A stretch of DNA of 64,000 nt from JAKSSE01 sp045597645 (GCA_045597645.1 JAZLKM010000058.1:5252-69251); one strand, 5' to 3'. Shown: positions 54,709-63,935, numbered from the stretch's first letter. Program-made: numbers and translations. Notes: generated from the letters alone by a model not told the origin.

Positions 54709-55857
54709 CTAGACTCCGAATATTGCCATAAAGATACCAGCAGCTACTGCTGTACCGATAACTCCGGCTACGTTAGGTCCCATAGCGTGCATAAGCAGGA
54801 AATTGGTAGGATCCTCCTCTGCGCCGACCTTCTGTGATACACGCGCTGCCATAGGTACAGCAGATACACCTGCCGAACCGATGAGCGGATTGATCTTGCC
54901 CTTGGTAAGAGAGCAAAGAAGCTTTCCGAAAAGAACTCCTGCTGCGGTACCAAAAGCAAATGCGATAAGACCAAGAATAACGATCTTAAGAGTACTGATA
55001 TTAAGGAATGCCTCCGCACTAGTAGAAGCTCCTACTGAAGTACCCAGAAGGATAACTACGATGTACATAAGTGCATTACTTGCAGTCTCTTGAAGCTGTC
55101 TAACAACACCTGACTCACGGAAGAGGTTACCAAGCATAAGCATACCTACAAGCGGAGCTGTGGTCGGAAGGAACAGACATACGATAATTGTAACAACTAT
55201 CGGGAACAATACCTTCTCGAGCTTAGATACAGGTCTAAGGTTACCCATCTTAATAGCACGCTCTTTCTTGGTAGTAAGAGCCTTCATGATAGGTGGCTGA
55301 ATAATCGGAACCAGTGACATATATGAATATGCTGCTACTGCGATTGGTCCCATAAGACTGGTCTGACCCAGCTTACCAGCAAGGAATATTGAGGTCGGAC
55401 CATCAGCACCACCAATAATTGATACTGCTGCTGCAGCCTGATCTGAAAATCCAAGAAGGATTGCCATAAGATATGCTGCAAAGATACCGAACTGTGCTGC
55501 AGCTCCAAGCAGGAAGCTGACAGGGTTTGCAATAAGCGGACTAAAGTCCGTAAGTGCACCTACACCAAGGAATATAAGTGATGGTAAGATTGACCACTCA
55601 TCCATAGTATAGAAGTAATAAAGCAATCCGCCGACACCATTGCTGGTCTCTTCCGGAGCAGCCATAATATCAGGATAAATATTTACCAGCAACATACCGA
55701 ATGCAATCGGTACAAGAAGCAATGGCTCATATCCCTTCTTTATAGCAAGAAACAGGAAGAAGCAAGCTACTGCTATCATGAGGTAGTTACCCCATGTCAG
55801 ATTGAAAAATGCAGTCTGGTGCAGAAGATTTGATAATGTTTCTCCTACGTAACTCAT
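54709..55857 (-). CDS. Sodium-pumping decarboxylase beta subunit (OadB)
   Basis: A 382-residue membrane protein with about nine to eleven helices and the family stretches ILLGFSDQAAAAVSIIGGADGPTSIF, SYMSLVPIIQPPIMKAL and the C-terminal NPLIGSAGVSAVPMAARVSQKVG. It decarboxylates carboxybiotin and drives Na+ export. AAGGAG precedes the ATG. It is 18 nt after the biotin carrier gene. Confidence 0.94.
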   Translation of the reverse strand: MSYVGETLSNLLHQTAFFNLTWGNYLMIAVACFFLFLAIKKGYEPLLLVPIAFGMLLVNIYPDIMAAPEETSNGVGGLLYYFYTMDEWSILPSLIFLGVGALTDFSPLIANPVSFLLGAAAQFGIFAAYLMAILLGFSDQAAAAVSIIGGADGPTSIFLAGKLGQTSLMGPIAVAAYSYMSLVPIIQPPIMKALTTKKERAIKMGNLRPVSKLEKVLFPIVVTIIVCLFLPTTAPLVGMLMLGNLFRESGVVRQLQETASNALMYIVVILLGTSVGASTSAEAFLNISTLKIVILGLIAFAFGTAAGVLFGKLLCSLTKGKINPLIGSAGVSAVPMAARVSQKVGAEEDPTNFLLMHAMGPNVAGVIGTAVAAGIFMAIFGV

Positions 55858-55875
55858 TGTTTCTCCTTCCGGTTA

Positions 55876-56238
55876 TTAGTTCATTGTAGCAAGAAGTGCT
55901 CCAGACTCTACCTGTGCGCCCTCAGCAACATCGATAGAAGCAACGGTACCATCCTGAGGTGCAACTACAGGAGTCTCCATCTTCATAACCTCAAGAACAA
56001 CGATAGCATCGCCCTTCTTTACAGCCTGACCTGGCTTAGCCTCAATCTTAAATACCTTTCCAGCTGCGCCAGCCTCAATCTTGATTGAACCAGCTGAACC
56101 TGATGCTGCTGGAGCTGCTGCTGGAGCTGCTGCTGCAACCGGAGCTGCTGCGGTAACAGGTGAAACGCCTGAGCCGCCCTTATCCTCTACTGTTACATCA
56201 TATGCTTTTCCGTTTACGGTGATAGTATAGTTTTTCAT
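55876..56238 (-). CDS. Biotin carrier protein of the decarboxylase
   Basis: A 120-residue protein: N-terminal short beta region, an Ala/Pro linker (APVAAAAPAAAPAAS) and a C-terminal biotinyl domain with the lysine motif VLEVMKMETPV. It shuttles carboxybiotin between the transferase subunits and OadB. It is 11 nt after the OadG-like gene, with GGGAGG upstream. Confidence 0.94.
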   Translation of the reverse strand: MKNYTITVNGKAYDVTVEDKGGSGVSPVTAAAPVAAAAPAAAPAASGSAGSIKIEAGAAGKVFKIEAKPGQAVKKGDAIVVLEVMKMETPVVAPQDGTVASIDVAEGAQVESGALLATMN

Positions 56239-56249
56239 GATATTCCTCC

Positions 56250-56996
56250 CTATGCTCTTCTTTTAATAGTACGAACAACAAAGTCATCTGTTGATGTACC
56301 TGTAGCAGCTGCAATTGCTGCTGCAATTACTGCGATAAGTTCATCGTCATCAGATGCTGCTGCAACTGGCGCTGCAACTTCCTGCGCTGCTGCAACTGGC
56401 TGTGGTGTCTCTTTTGCCTTCTTATAGTCGCCATTCTGAATCTTATAAATAATCTTGAATGCACTAATGATAAAGCTGATAAGTACAAGTACTATGAATA
56501 CAATCAAAATACCCATTACAGTGTTAAGTGCAGCCTTGCCCATCTTCTCCTTTGTAGAGTAGATAGCCTCAACATTCATAGACTTAACTTCCATATTATA
56601 CTTGGTATATACAGTAGTGAACTTAATGCTTCTTAAATCGTACTCGCATACAAGAGTTGCTACATAAGTCTTGCCTGCCGGCTCAACCTTAAAATCTGTA
56701 AAGCCCTTAAAATTACCGATTCCGTCAGTAACATTATTCCAATCCGAAATCAGCTGAGCTATCTGCATTAACTGCTCGTCACCCTGCTGCTGTGCATATG
56801 CCACATACTGATCAGCCATGAGGCTAAGATCATCATGTGAATATCCAGCTAATGCTCCACCGAGATTTACGCTCTCCTGATAGAGATCATTCTCAGTGTA
56901 ACCGCCGTAGGTCTTCTCATTATCAGAACCACACGCGGTGAACATCATCAATATGCAGGCCAGAAGAGAAAGCAGACTAATTACTTTCTTTTTCAT
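56250..56996 (-). CDS. Lipoprotein-type gamma subunit (OadG-like)
   Basis: A 248-residue protein. The N-terminus is a lipoprotein signal: KKK, hydrophobic stretch, lipobox FTAC with C22. An extracytoplasmic domain of about 140 residues follows, then a membrane helix (NTVMGILIVFIVLVLISFIIS) and a charged C-terminal tail ending DDDELIAVIAAAIAAA and VVRTIKRR, the OadG hallmark. Ordinary OadG is about 80-100 residues without the outer domain. ATG 56996 with AGGAGG 6 nt upstream is used. Confidence 0.87.
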   Translation of the reverse strand: MKKKVISLLSLLACILMMFTACGSDNEKTYGGYTENDLYQESVNLGGALAGYSHDDLSLMADQYVAYAQQQGDEQLMQIAQLISDWNNVTDGIGNFKGFTDFKVEPAGKTYVATLVCEYDLRSIKFTTVYTKYNMEVKSMNVEAIYSTKEKMGKAALNTVMGILIVFIVLVLISFIISAFKIIYKIQNGDYKKAKETPQPVAAAQEVAAPVAAASDDDELIAVIAAAIAAATGTSTDDFVVRTIKRRA

Positions 56997-57006
56997 CTGA
57001 CTCCTC

Positions 57007-58383
57007 CTATCGTGCACTGTGCTTTTTTACAAGCGGGCTCTCAGCCTTTGAAAGGAGCATCTGAAAACCAGCTACAACATACTTGCGAACATCGGCTGCA
57101 TTAACGATTCTGTCAATGTAACCTCTGCCAGCAGCTGCTGCAAGGCTACCCTGCTTTGCGGCATATTCTGCAGCCTTCTCATTAAGCTCTGCACCATTAA
57201 GATCCGGATACATGATCTTTGCTGCTGCATTGGCATCCATAGTTGAAACCTCACTGCCATCTACAGCGTAAACAAGATCAGCACCAAGTGCCTTTGAATT
57301 CATGGTAAGGTAAGCTGATCCAACAGCCTTTCCATTGATAACATTAATCTTCGGAACATTTGAAGATGCCATTGCTACGGTAAGTGATGCAACTGCACGT
57401 CCGAGTCTCTTCTCTGACTCAACACTTGAAGCGTATCCGTCAATATTTGTAAGTGTAAGTACTGGAATAGAGAATGCATCACAGAACTTGATAAAGTCAG
57501 CTGCCTTCTCACATCCCTCAGCGGTAAGAGCCTTATCATTATTAGCAACAGCTCCAACAGTAACTCCACCCAAAGACATAAGACCAATGGTCATATCCTT
57601 TGCATACTCAGACTTAAGCTCAACAAATGAACCAGCATCTGCCAGCTCTGCAAGCTTATCTGCTGCAGCCTCTGCGCCAAGGCCAACTCCTCTGTTAAGG
57701 TCATCAGCTGGTGCCGTTACAGGTGTTCCCATTTCGCAGTTAGCTGGAAGAATCTCGATAAGCGAACGAGTCTTTGCCATAAGCTCTGCTGTAGTGCCAG
57801 TAAAGTCTACTACGCCATCCTGAGCTGCTCTAAATTCAGCTGAAGAAGTATCATTTACATCCTTACGATTGCCGCAGATGGTATTAGGAGCGTTAAAGAA
57901 AAGGGCTCCATCATTCTCAACACCTACGATATCAGCCATTGATGCCAGTGTAGCCATTCCACCGCCGCAATTTCCAAATACAAGTGAAATCTGCGGAATA
58001 ACACCTGATGCGTTTGCAGCAGCTGCCATTACAGTACCAAGTCCCTCGAGAGCATCGGTTGCCTCAGCAAGACGTACACCAGTGCTGTCTAAAAGACCTA
58101 CAATAGGTGCTCCCATCTGTACTGCCTTCTGGTAAAGAGCTGCAATCTTCTTTGCATGCATCTCTCCTACAGAACCTGACAGAACTTCCGGATCCTGGCT
58201 GTAAACAAATACAAGCTGCTCATTAACCGTACCGTAGCCAGTGATAACACCGTCTGACGGAGCGGCCTGATCCTGCATTGAGAAGTCCGTGCTTCTGGCC
58301 TGCACCTTTGCGCCGATTTCAACAAAGCTGTGCTCATCAAGCAGCTGGTTGATTCTGGCAAGGCCTAAATCGTTACTACTCAT
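57007..58383 (-). CDS. Acyl-CoA-type carboxyltransferase subunit (MmdA/12S-like)
   Basis: A 458-residue protein with the carboxyltransferase fold of methylmalonyl-CoA decarboxylase / propionyl-CoA carboxylase beta. Visible are the acyl-CoA pocket LLDSTGVRLAEATDALEG, the oxyanion glycines VFGNCGGGMATLASMADIV and the C-terminal biotin-side VGAVANNDKALTAEGCEKAADFIKFCDAF and KAVGSAYLTM. It is shorter and more diverged than MmdA, so the CoA ester is uncertain. It is the first gene of the operon. Confidence 0.85.
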   Translation of the reverse strand: MSSNDLGLARINQLLDEHSFVEIGAKVQARSTDFSMQDQAAPSDGVITGYGTVNEQLVFVYSQDPEVLSGSVGEMHAKKIAALYQKAVQMGAPIVGLLDSTGVRLAEATDALEGLGTVMAAAANASGVIPQISLVFGNCGGGMATLASMADIVGVENDGALFFNAPNTICGNRKDVNDTSSAEFRAAQDGVVDFTGTTAELMAKTRSLIEILPANCEMGTPVTAPADDLNRGVGLGAEAAADKLAELADAGSFVELKSEYAKDMTIGLMSLGGVTVGAVANNDKALTAEGCEKAADFIKFCDAFSIPVLTLTNIDGYASSVESEKRLGRAVASLTVAMASSNVPKINVINGKAVGSAYLTMNSKALGADLVYAVDGSEVSTMDANAAAKIMYPDLNGAELNEKAAEYAAKQGSLAAAAGRGYIDRIVNAADVRKYVVAGFQMLLSKAESPLVKKHSAR

Positions 58384-58458
58384 ACTTCATTAACCTCCAT
58401 CTATAATAATTTTTACTTAGGTTTTAAGAAGACGGCAAATAGCCGCACTTTGAGGTAA

Positions 58459-58487
58459 ATTTTATAATATCCTTCATATTTTTTCAA
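58459..58487 (-). promoter_or_regulatory. Promoter of the decarboxylase operon
   Basis: Minus strand TTGAAA (58487-58482), 17-nt spacer, TAAAAT (58464-58459). The leader to the ATG at 58383 is about 70 nt and contains a small CGGC/GCCG hairpin. Confidence 0.75.
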
Positions 58488-58511
58488 GGATTGTTTGACA
58501 TATTTTTAACT

Positions 58512-58534
58512 AAAAAAACCACCCTTGCGGGTGG
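58512..58534 (-). terminator. scpAB terminator
   Basis: Minus strand CCACCC-GCAA-GGGTGG with a GNRA loop followed by seven T. Confidence 0.92.
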
Positions 58535-58561
58535 TAAAGATATATAAATATAACAATCGGT

Positions 58562-59239
58562 CTATATGGTAACTTTTATATCATTTTGAGCCTGAGCTTC
58601 TGCCTCGGCTTCCTGCTTAAATTCCTCTACTTGCACTGGTGATAATGATGGGAGTTCCTCGATACTTGATACTCCAAAAACTCTCAAAAATTCCTCTGTG
58701 GTACCAAACAATATAGGGCGGCCAGGAGCATTAGATCTGCCAAGTTCCATTACAAGTCCATATTCAACCAGCTTGCTTACTGCATGGTCGCAGCTAACTC
58801 CTCGAATCGCCTCTATCTCCACTCTGGTTACCGGCTGCTTATAGGCTATTATCGAAAGAGTCTCCATCATTACCTCGGTCAGAGCAAGCTTTCTTGGCTG
58901 CTTTGCCAGTTTGATAAGATATTCATAAATGTCCGGATTAGTGCACATTTGATACGCGCCTTCTAATTCAACTATTCTTATCCCTCTCTCCTCGGTCTCA
59001 TATTTTTTTTGAAGCCCCTCAATAATGGCTTTTACATCCTTTTTAGGAATTTCAAGAGCAGATGCCATAGCCTCAAGCGCCACTGATTCTCCCATAGTAA
59101 ATAGAATGCCTTCAATTATAGACTCATAATCCTTTTCCTCAGCATCACTAACCTCTGGCTCAGTCGCCCCGGCTTCTATTTTGTTTTCTGCCTCTTCTAC
59201 AATATCAATTATTTCTTCGTTTTCTAAAAAATCAGACAT
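58562..59239 (-). CDS. scpB: Segregation and condensation protein B
   Basis: A 225-residue winged-helix protein of the SMC-ScpAB condensin. An acidic N-terminal extension of about 40 residues (DFLENEEIIDIVEEAENK) precedes the core SIIEGILFTMGESV and QPVTRVEIEAIRGVSCDHAV. ATG 59239 directly after the scpA stop is used. With scpA it forms a two-gene unit closed by a terminator. Confidence 0.92.
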   Translation of the reverse strand: MSDFLENEEIIDIVEEAENKIEAGATEPEVSDAEEKDYESIIEGILFTMGESVALEAMASALEIPKKDVKAIIEGLQKKYETEERGIRIVELEGAYQMCTNPDIYEYLIKLAKQPRKLALTEVMMETLSIIAYKQPVTRVEIEAIRGVSCDHAVSKLVEYGLVMELGRSNAPGRPILFGTTEEFLRVFGVSSIEELPSLSPVQVEEFKQEAEAEAQAQNDIKVTI

Positions 59240-59240
59240 A

Positions 59241-59993
59241 TTATGCTGCAATCTTTGACTCTATCTGAATATCGTCAAATGTCTCTTTCTGTGAAATGTG
59301 AATTTTACCAGCCTTCATATACTCAAGTATAGCAAGGAACATTACTATAATATGCATTTTAGACTGCCTAGTCTCCAAAAGATTCTTAAATGAGAATTCT
59401 TTATGTCTTGATGCATATTTTTCCAGGAAAATCATCGTCTCCTCCAGAGAGACATCTTCCTTTTCGATATTACCAAACTTCGATCTGATAGGATCAATCT
59501 TATGCTCCTGCCTGCGCATTACCTGATGAAAAATATCCTCAAGCTTACGCAAATCCAAATCTCCTACAATCTCATCCAGATCAATTGGCTGCTTATATGC
59601 CTCAACTTCTTCCGGAATAGTTGGCTCCTTATAAAAAACCTTTACAGCATCCATCTGCCTGTCAGACAACTGCATAGCCATGCATTTATATATCTTGTAT
59701 TCAAGAAGCTGCTGTACAAGCTCAAGTCTTGGATCCTCGGCTTCCTCTCCGTCCTCAAGCTCCATAGCAGGAAGCAGCATTCGTGACTTGATATCCAGCA
59801 AGGTCGCTGCCATTACAAGAAATTCAGACATTACGCTAAGGTCATGACGTTTCATTTCCTCAATATATTCCATGTATTGATCTGTAATCTCAGCAATTGG
59901 TATATCATATATATCAACTTTATTTTTCTCAATCAGGTATAAAAGCAGGTCCAACGGGCCCTCAAATGCCTGAAGATGAACATTTAATTCCAT
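59241..59993 (-). CDS. scpA: Segregation and condensation protein A
   Basis: A 250-residue kleisin. ELNVHLQAFEGPLDLLLYLIEKNKVDIYDIPI and the C-terminal winged helix VMFLAILEYMKAGKIHISQ are typical. It bridges SMC heads with ScpB. ATG 59993 is preceded by AGAGGT; the reading frame is open for 33 codons further back into the promoter. Confidence 0.95.
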   Translation of the reverse strand: MELNVHLQAFEGPLDLLLYLIEKNKVDIYDIPIAEITDQYMEYIEEMKRHDLSVMSEFLVMAATLLDIKSRMLLPAMELEDGEEAEDPRLELVQQLLEYKIYKCMAMQLSDRQMDAVKVFYKEPTIPEEVEAYKQPIDLDEIVGDLDLRKLEDIFHQVMRRQEHKIDPIRSKFGNIEKEDVSLEETMIFLEKYASRHKEFSFKNLLETRQSKMHIIVMFLAILEYMKAGKIHISQKETFDDIQIESKIAA

Positions 59994-60018
59994 AAAAATA
60001 CCTCTCTGTTGCTGTATG

Positions 60019-60047
60019 ATTATAGCAATATAGAGTGGGTATTTCAA
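60019..60047 (-). promoter_or_regulatory. scpAB promoter
   Basis: Minus strand TTGAAA (60047-60042), 17-nt spacer, TATAAT (60024-60019), leader about 18 nt. Confidence 0.85.
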
Positions 60048-60101
60048 GACAAAAATACTATATTTAGTGTTTTGAATAATTTTCAGTACCAAATGTACGT
60101 T

Positions 60102-61625
60102 TTACAACAGTGGCGCAACCAATTCCAGAACTGTCCTAATAAAGCCATTAAACCAGTTTCCTTTAAGCTCTGAAGCTTCACAGAGTATGCTTTCCTCAAA
60201 GGTTGTCATAAAATCATCTTTTATCTTATCTATTATCTCTCCTTTATAGAAGTAGACACCATTTTCATAGTGCAGATATAAGCTTCTATAATCCATATTT
60301 ATACTGCCGACTGTTGCTATCTCATCATCAGCAATTACAGACTTGGCATGAATAAAGCCCGGTTTGTATTTATAGATTTTAACGCCTTTTTGAGCCAGCT
60401 TATAGAAATATTTATGACCCAATTCATATACTGTCTTTTTATCGGGGACGCCCGGAACCACAATGCGTACATCCACTCCACATGCCACAGCATTTTCTAT
60501 TACACGCTGCAGATCATTTCCCAATATGAGGTATGGAGTAAAAATATATACATAGTCCTTCGCCTTACTGATAATATTCATATAGACATTCTCAGTAAGC
60601 TGGTCACGAAGCAATGGACTTCCGGCATAAGGCTGAACATATCCGCCGGACTTTTGCGGTGAAAAGTTCTTTGGTACAGCCTCGAAATCAATATCTGTGC
60701 CATTAGCAAAGCCCCAGTTATTGAGAAATATCATCTCAAGTGAAAATGTTGCTTCGCCCTCAAGTCTCACACCTGTATCCTTCCAGTAACCAAAGCGCTC
60801 CTTCTCATTGATGTATTCATCAGAAATATTTAGTCCGCCTGTATATGCAACCTTTCCATCAATTAGCAGTATTTTCCTATGATCCCGGTTATTCATAAGC
60901 GCATTCGGAACAAGCTTAAACGGACTGCAGACTACACATTTTATGCCCATCGCCTTAATTTCTGCCCACTTTTTTCTAGGCATATAATTAACGCAGCCCC
61001 AGTCATCATAGATAAGTCTTATATCTACTCCTTCTTTAGCTTTGATTTCAAGTTCAGTCAAGAGCTGGTCGAGGCAATGTCCTAAATTGAAAATAAAGTA
61101 CTCAATATAGATATATTTTTGGGCTTTTCTTATATCCTCAAGCATGTCAGGATACATGTCTTCGCCACATTTATAATATTTGCAATCAGTATTTTGAAAT
61201 ACCGGATAGCCACCTACATTTGAAACATATCCCATCTGGCTTGCTACAGACTTATCGGCCTTTTTTATTTCAGCAAGCAAAGCTTCGTCATCCGGCATCG
61301 CGTTTACCATGGAATCTTGTAGTGAAAGCACCTTATTACGTACCTTCTTTACCACATTTTTTCTTCCAAACATTATATATGCCGCAATACCGAACACCGG
61401 CACAACCAGTATCATAAAAAGCCAGGAGACCTTAAACGTCGGATGAGTGTTCTGCGCAATCCATACAAACGCAATAATGATAGCGATAAGCTTAACTGCA
61501 AACTGAACTATGGCAAAATATTTGCCAACAAATACCATAAGCGCAGTCATTCCAGCGAGCTCTATTGCAGCTGCAAATAGAATCCAGAACATTCTTGTTG
61601 TCAAAAAATGAAATGCTTTTTTCAT
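60102..61625 (-). CDS. cls: Cardiolipin synthase
   Basis: A 507-residue phospholipase-D-type enzyme joining two phosphatidylglycerols. Two or three N-terminal helices (about 10-85) are followed by two HKD motifs: HRKILLIDGKVAYTGGLN and HAKSVIADDEIATVGSINMD. Length is normal. The phosphatidylglycerol route starts with pgsA in this window. It starts 10 nt after the pnp terminator without a visible ribosome binding site. Confidence 0.93.
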   Translation of the reverse strand: MKKAFHFLTTRMFWILFAAAIELAGMTALMVFVGKYFAIVQFAVKLIAIIIAFVWIAQNTHPTFKVSWLFMILVVPVFGIAAYIMFGRKNVVKKVRNKVLSLQDSMVNAMPDDEALLAEIKKADKSVASQMGYVSNVGGYPVFQNTDCKYYKCGEDMYPDMLEDIRKAQKYIYIEYFIFNLGHCLDQLLTELEIKAKEGVDIRLIYDDWGCVNYMPRKKWAEIKAMGIKCVVCSPFKLVPNALMNNRDHRKILLIDGKVAYTGGLNISDEYINEKERFGYWKDTGVRLEGEATFSLEMIFLNNWGFANGTDIDFEAVPKNFSPQKSGGYVQPYAGSPLLRDQLTENVYMNIISKAKDYVYIFTPYLILGNDLQRVIENAVACGVDVRIVVPGVPDKKTVYELGHKYFYKLAQKGVKIYKYKPGFIHAKSVIADDEIATVGSINMDYRSLYLHYENGVYFYKGEIIDKIKDDFMTTFEESILCEASELKGNWFNGFIRTVLELVAPLL

Positions 61626-61635
61626 AACTAAAATT

Positions 61636-61664
61636 TAAAAAAGCCTCGTGTTACCACGAGGCTT
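61636..61664 (-). terminator. pnp terminator
   Basis: Minus strand AAGCCTCGTG-GTAA-CACGAGGCTT (10-bp stem, GNRA loop) followed by T-rich TTTTAAATTTT. The cls start codon is 10 nt beyond. Confidence 0.9.
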
Positions 61665-61677
61665 GTATGCTAGAAAA

Positions 61678-63768
61678 TTAATCCTGTGAAACATCCTTAA
61701 TAGAGAAGCTGATACGTCCCATCTTGTCCTTGCCAAGGCAGATAGCCTTAACAGTATCGCCAAGAGTAAGTACATCTTCAACATGCTCGATTCTCTCATT
61801 AGCAATCTTAGAAATGTGTACCATTGCCTCCTTGCCCGGAGCAAACTCAAGGAATGCACCAAACTCTTTGATTGATACAACCTTACCGGTCAGAACCTGT
61901 CCACGCTCAAACTCAGTAACAATAATCTCTATCATGTTACGAGCCTCTTCCATCTTCTCGGCATCGGTACCGCAGATGCTTACATTGCCATCATCAGTGA
62001 TGTCAATCTTGCATCCGGTTCTGTCGATGATTTCGTTGATGGTCTTACCACGCTGGCCTACAACCTCACCAATCTTGGTAGGATCAATAGTAATCTGAAT
62101 GATCTTAGGAGCATACTTTGATACTTCCTTACGTGGCCCAGCGATTGCCGGCTTCATACATGTATCCATGATGAAAAGTCTAGCCTCACGGCAACGTGCA
62201 ATAGCGCCTTCAACGATTGGACGGGTAAGTCCATGGATCTTGATATCCATCTGGATAGCAGTAATACCCTTTGTTGTACCAGTTACCTTGAAGTCCATAT
62301 CACCAAAGAAGTCCTCAAGTCCCTGAATATCAGTAAGAAGTACAAAATCATCATCAGTATCGCCAGTAACAAGACCACATGATATACCTGCAACCATTGC
62401 CTTAATTGGAACACCAGCAGCCATAAGTGACATACATGATGCACAGGTAGATGCCATTGAGGTAGAGCCGTTTGACTCAAATGTCTCAGAAACGGCACGG
62501 ATTGCATATGGGAACTCCTCCTCTGAAGGAAGAACAGCCATAAGAGCTCTCTCAGCAAGTGCTCCATGTCCTATCTCTCTACGTCCTGGTCCTCTTGAAG
62601 GCTTAGTCTCACCAACTGAGTATGAAGGGAAGTTGTAATGATGCATGTAACGTTTGGTTGTAACATTCTCATCCAATCCATCAAGCTTCTGTACCTCAGA
62701 AAGAGGTGCAAGAGTCACAATGTCACAGATCTGAGTCTGTCCACGAGTAAACATTGCGCTACCATGAACTCTAGGAATCAAATCAATCTCAGCGCTAAGT
62801 GGACGAATCTGAGTAATCTCTCGACCATCCGGACGCTTGTGATCCTTAAGAATCATCTTACGTACAGTCTTCTTCTCATACTGATAAATAGCCTCACCTA
62901 AAATAGCAAGCCACTCATCATTGTCGGCAAATGCTTCCTCAAGCTTAGCAGTGATATTGCGGATATTCTCCTCACGTTTCTGCTTCTCATCAGTAAATAC
63001 TGCAACTTCCATCTCTGAAGGTGGAACGATCTCACGCATTTTTGCGAAAAGCTCCTCAGGAATAGCGCAGCTTGTGTATTCATGCTTTGCTTTACCAATC
63101 TCAGCTACGATAGTATCAATAAACTCAATGAGCTTAAGGTTAACATCATGAGCCATGTAGATTGCTTCAAGCATCTTCTCTTCCGGTACTTCCTTAGCAC
63201 CAGCCTCGATCATAATAACCTTAGTTCTGGTAGAAGCAACAGTAAGCTGAAGGTCGCCGTTATCCCACTCAAGCTGAGAAGGGTTAACAATGAACTGGCC
63301 ATCTACAAGGCCTATCTGAGTCATTGAGCAAGGTCCATCAAACGGAATGTCTGAAATGGTGGTTGCAATAGCTGAACCAATCATTGCTACAAGCTCTGGT
63401 CTGCACTCTGGGTCTACAGAAAGAACCAAGTTGTTAAGTGTAACATCATTTCTATAATCCTTCGGGAACAAAGGACGCATAGGACGATCAATAACGCGAG
63501 CAGTAAGTACAGAGTTCTCTGATGCTTTACCTTCACGCTTGTTGTATCCTCCAGGAATCTTGCCAACTGCGTAATACTTCTCCTCAAATTCTACAGAAAG
63601 TGGGAAAAAGTCAATTCCCTCTCTCGGCTTGTCTGATGCTGTTGCAGTACAAAGTACTGTGGTGTCGCCATACTTCATAAAAGCGGCGCCATTTGCCTGA
63701 GCTGCAACCTTACCAACTTCTACGGTAAGAGTCTTGCCACCCACTTCAATTGAATAGCTGTGTAACAT
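61678..63768 (-). CDS. pnp: Polyribonucleotide nucleotidyltransferase
   Basis: A 696-residue 3'-5' phosphorolytic RNase. Two RNase PH domains, e.g. GGYNKREGKASENSVLTARVIDRPMRPLFP and FNRGQ-like MFTRGQTQICDIVTL, then KH (VVGQRGKTINEIIDRTGCKIDI) and S1 (GKVVSIKEFGAFLEFAPG). ATG 63768 is chosen, with AAGGAG 5 nt upstream. It follows rpsO, the ancient gene order, with a large leader hairpin (63792-63864). Confidence 0.96.
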   Translation of the reverse strand: MLHSYSIEVGGKTLTVEVGKVAAQANGAAFMKYGDTTVLCTATASDKPREGIDFFPLSVEFEEKYYAVGKIPGGYNKREGKASENSVLTARVIDRPMRPLFPKDYRNDVTLNNLVLSVDPECRPELVAMIGSAIATTISDIPFDGPCSMTQIGLVDGQFIVNPSQLEWDNGDLQLTVASTRTKVIMIEAGAKEVPEEKMLEAIYMAHDVNLKLIEFIDTIVAEIGKAKHEYTSCAIPEELFAKMREIVPPSEMEVAVFTDEKQKREENIRNITAKLEEAFADNDEWLAILGEAIYQYEKKTVRKMILKDHKRPDGREITQIRPLSAEIDLIPRVHGSAMFTRGQTQICDIVTLAPLSEVQKLDGLDENVTTKRYMHHYNFPSYSVGETKPSRGPGRREIGHGALAERALMAVLPSEEEFPYAIRAVSETFESNGSTSMASTCASCMSLMAAGVPIKAMVAGISCGLVTGDTDDDFVLLTDIQGLEDFFGDMDFKVTGTTKGITAIQMDIKIHGLTRPIVEGAIARCREARLFIMDTCMKPAIAGPRKEVSKYAPKIIQITIDPTKIGEVVGQRGKTINEIIDRTGCKIDITDDGNVSICGTDAEKMEEARNMIEIIVTEFERGQVLTGKVVSIKEFGAFLEFAPGKEAMVHISKIANERIEHVEDVLTLGDTVKAICLGKDKMGRISFSIKDVSQD

Positions 63769-63791
63769 AATATCTCCTTTCAATTATTGTG

Positions 63792-63864
63792 GCGGTACAG
63801 CCGAAACTACTGAAGAAAATACAAAGACTTATATCTTCTTCAGTGGTCTCGGAATGTGTACCGC
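63792..63864 (-). promoter_or_regulatory. Long stem-loop in the pnp leader
   Basis: GCGGTACA pairs with TGTACCGC at the base (63792-63799 with 63857-63864), CCGA with TCGG, and ACTACTGAAGA with TCTTCAGTGGT above, about 23 bp with small interruptions. In enterobacteria a leader stem cut by RNase III controls pnp autoregulation; this hairpin lies 24 nt from the start codon and could do the same. A second smaller hairpin CAGCGA/TCGCTG is at 63878-63899. Confidence 0.6.
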
Positions 63865-63905
63865 TCTCACTCATTTTCAGCGATCAAAATCCGTCGCTGT
63901 AACAA

Positions 63906-63935
63906 ATATAGAGTGGAGAAATCTCCACTCTATAT
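63906..63935 (-). terminator. rpsO terminator
   Basis: ATATAGAGTGGAGA / TCTCCACTCTATAT, a perfect 14-bp stem with a 2-nt spacer, followed on the minus strand by TTGTT. Very AU-rich foot; likely partial termination before pnp. Confidence 0.75.

Noticed and set aside
57335..57823. 162-codon ORF on the plus strand opposite the carboxyltransferase
   Set aside because: Antisense shadow of a strongly conserved gene; low-complexity Ser/Ala/Pro composition and no ribosome binding site.
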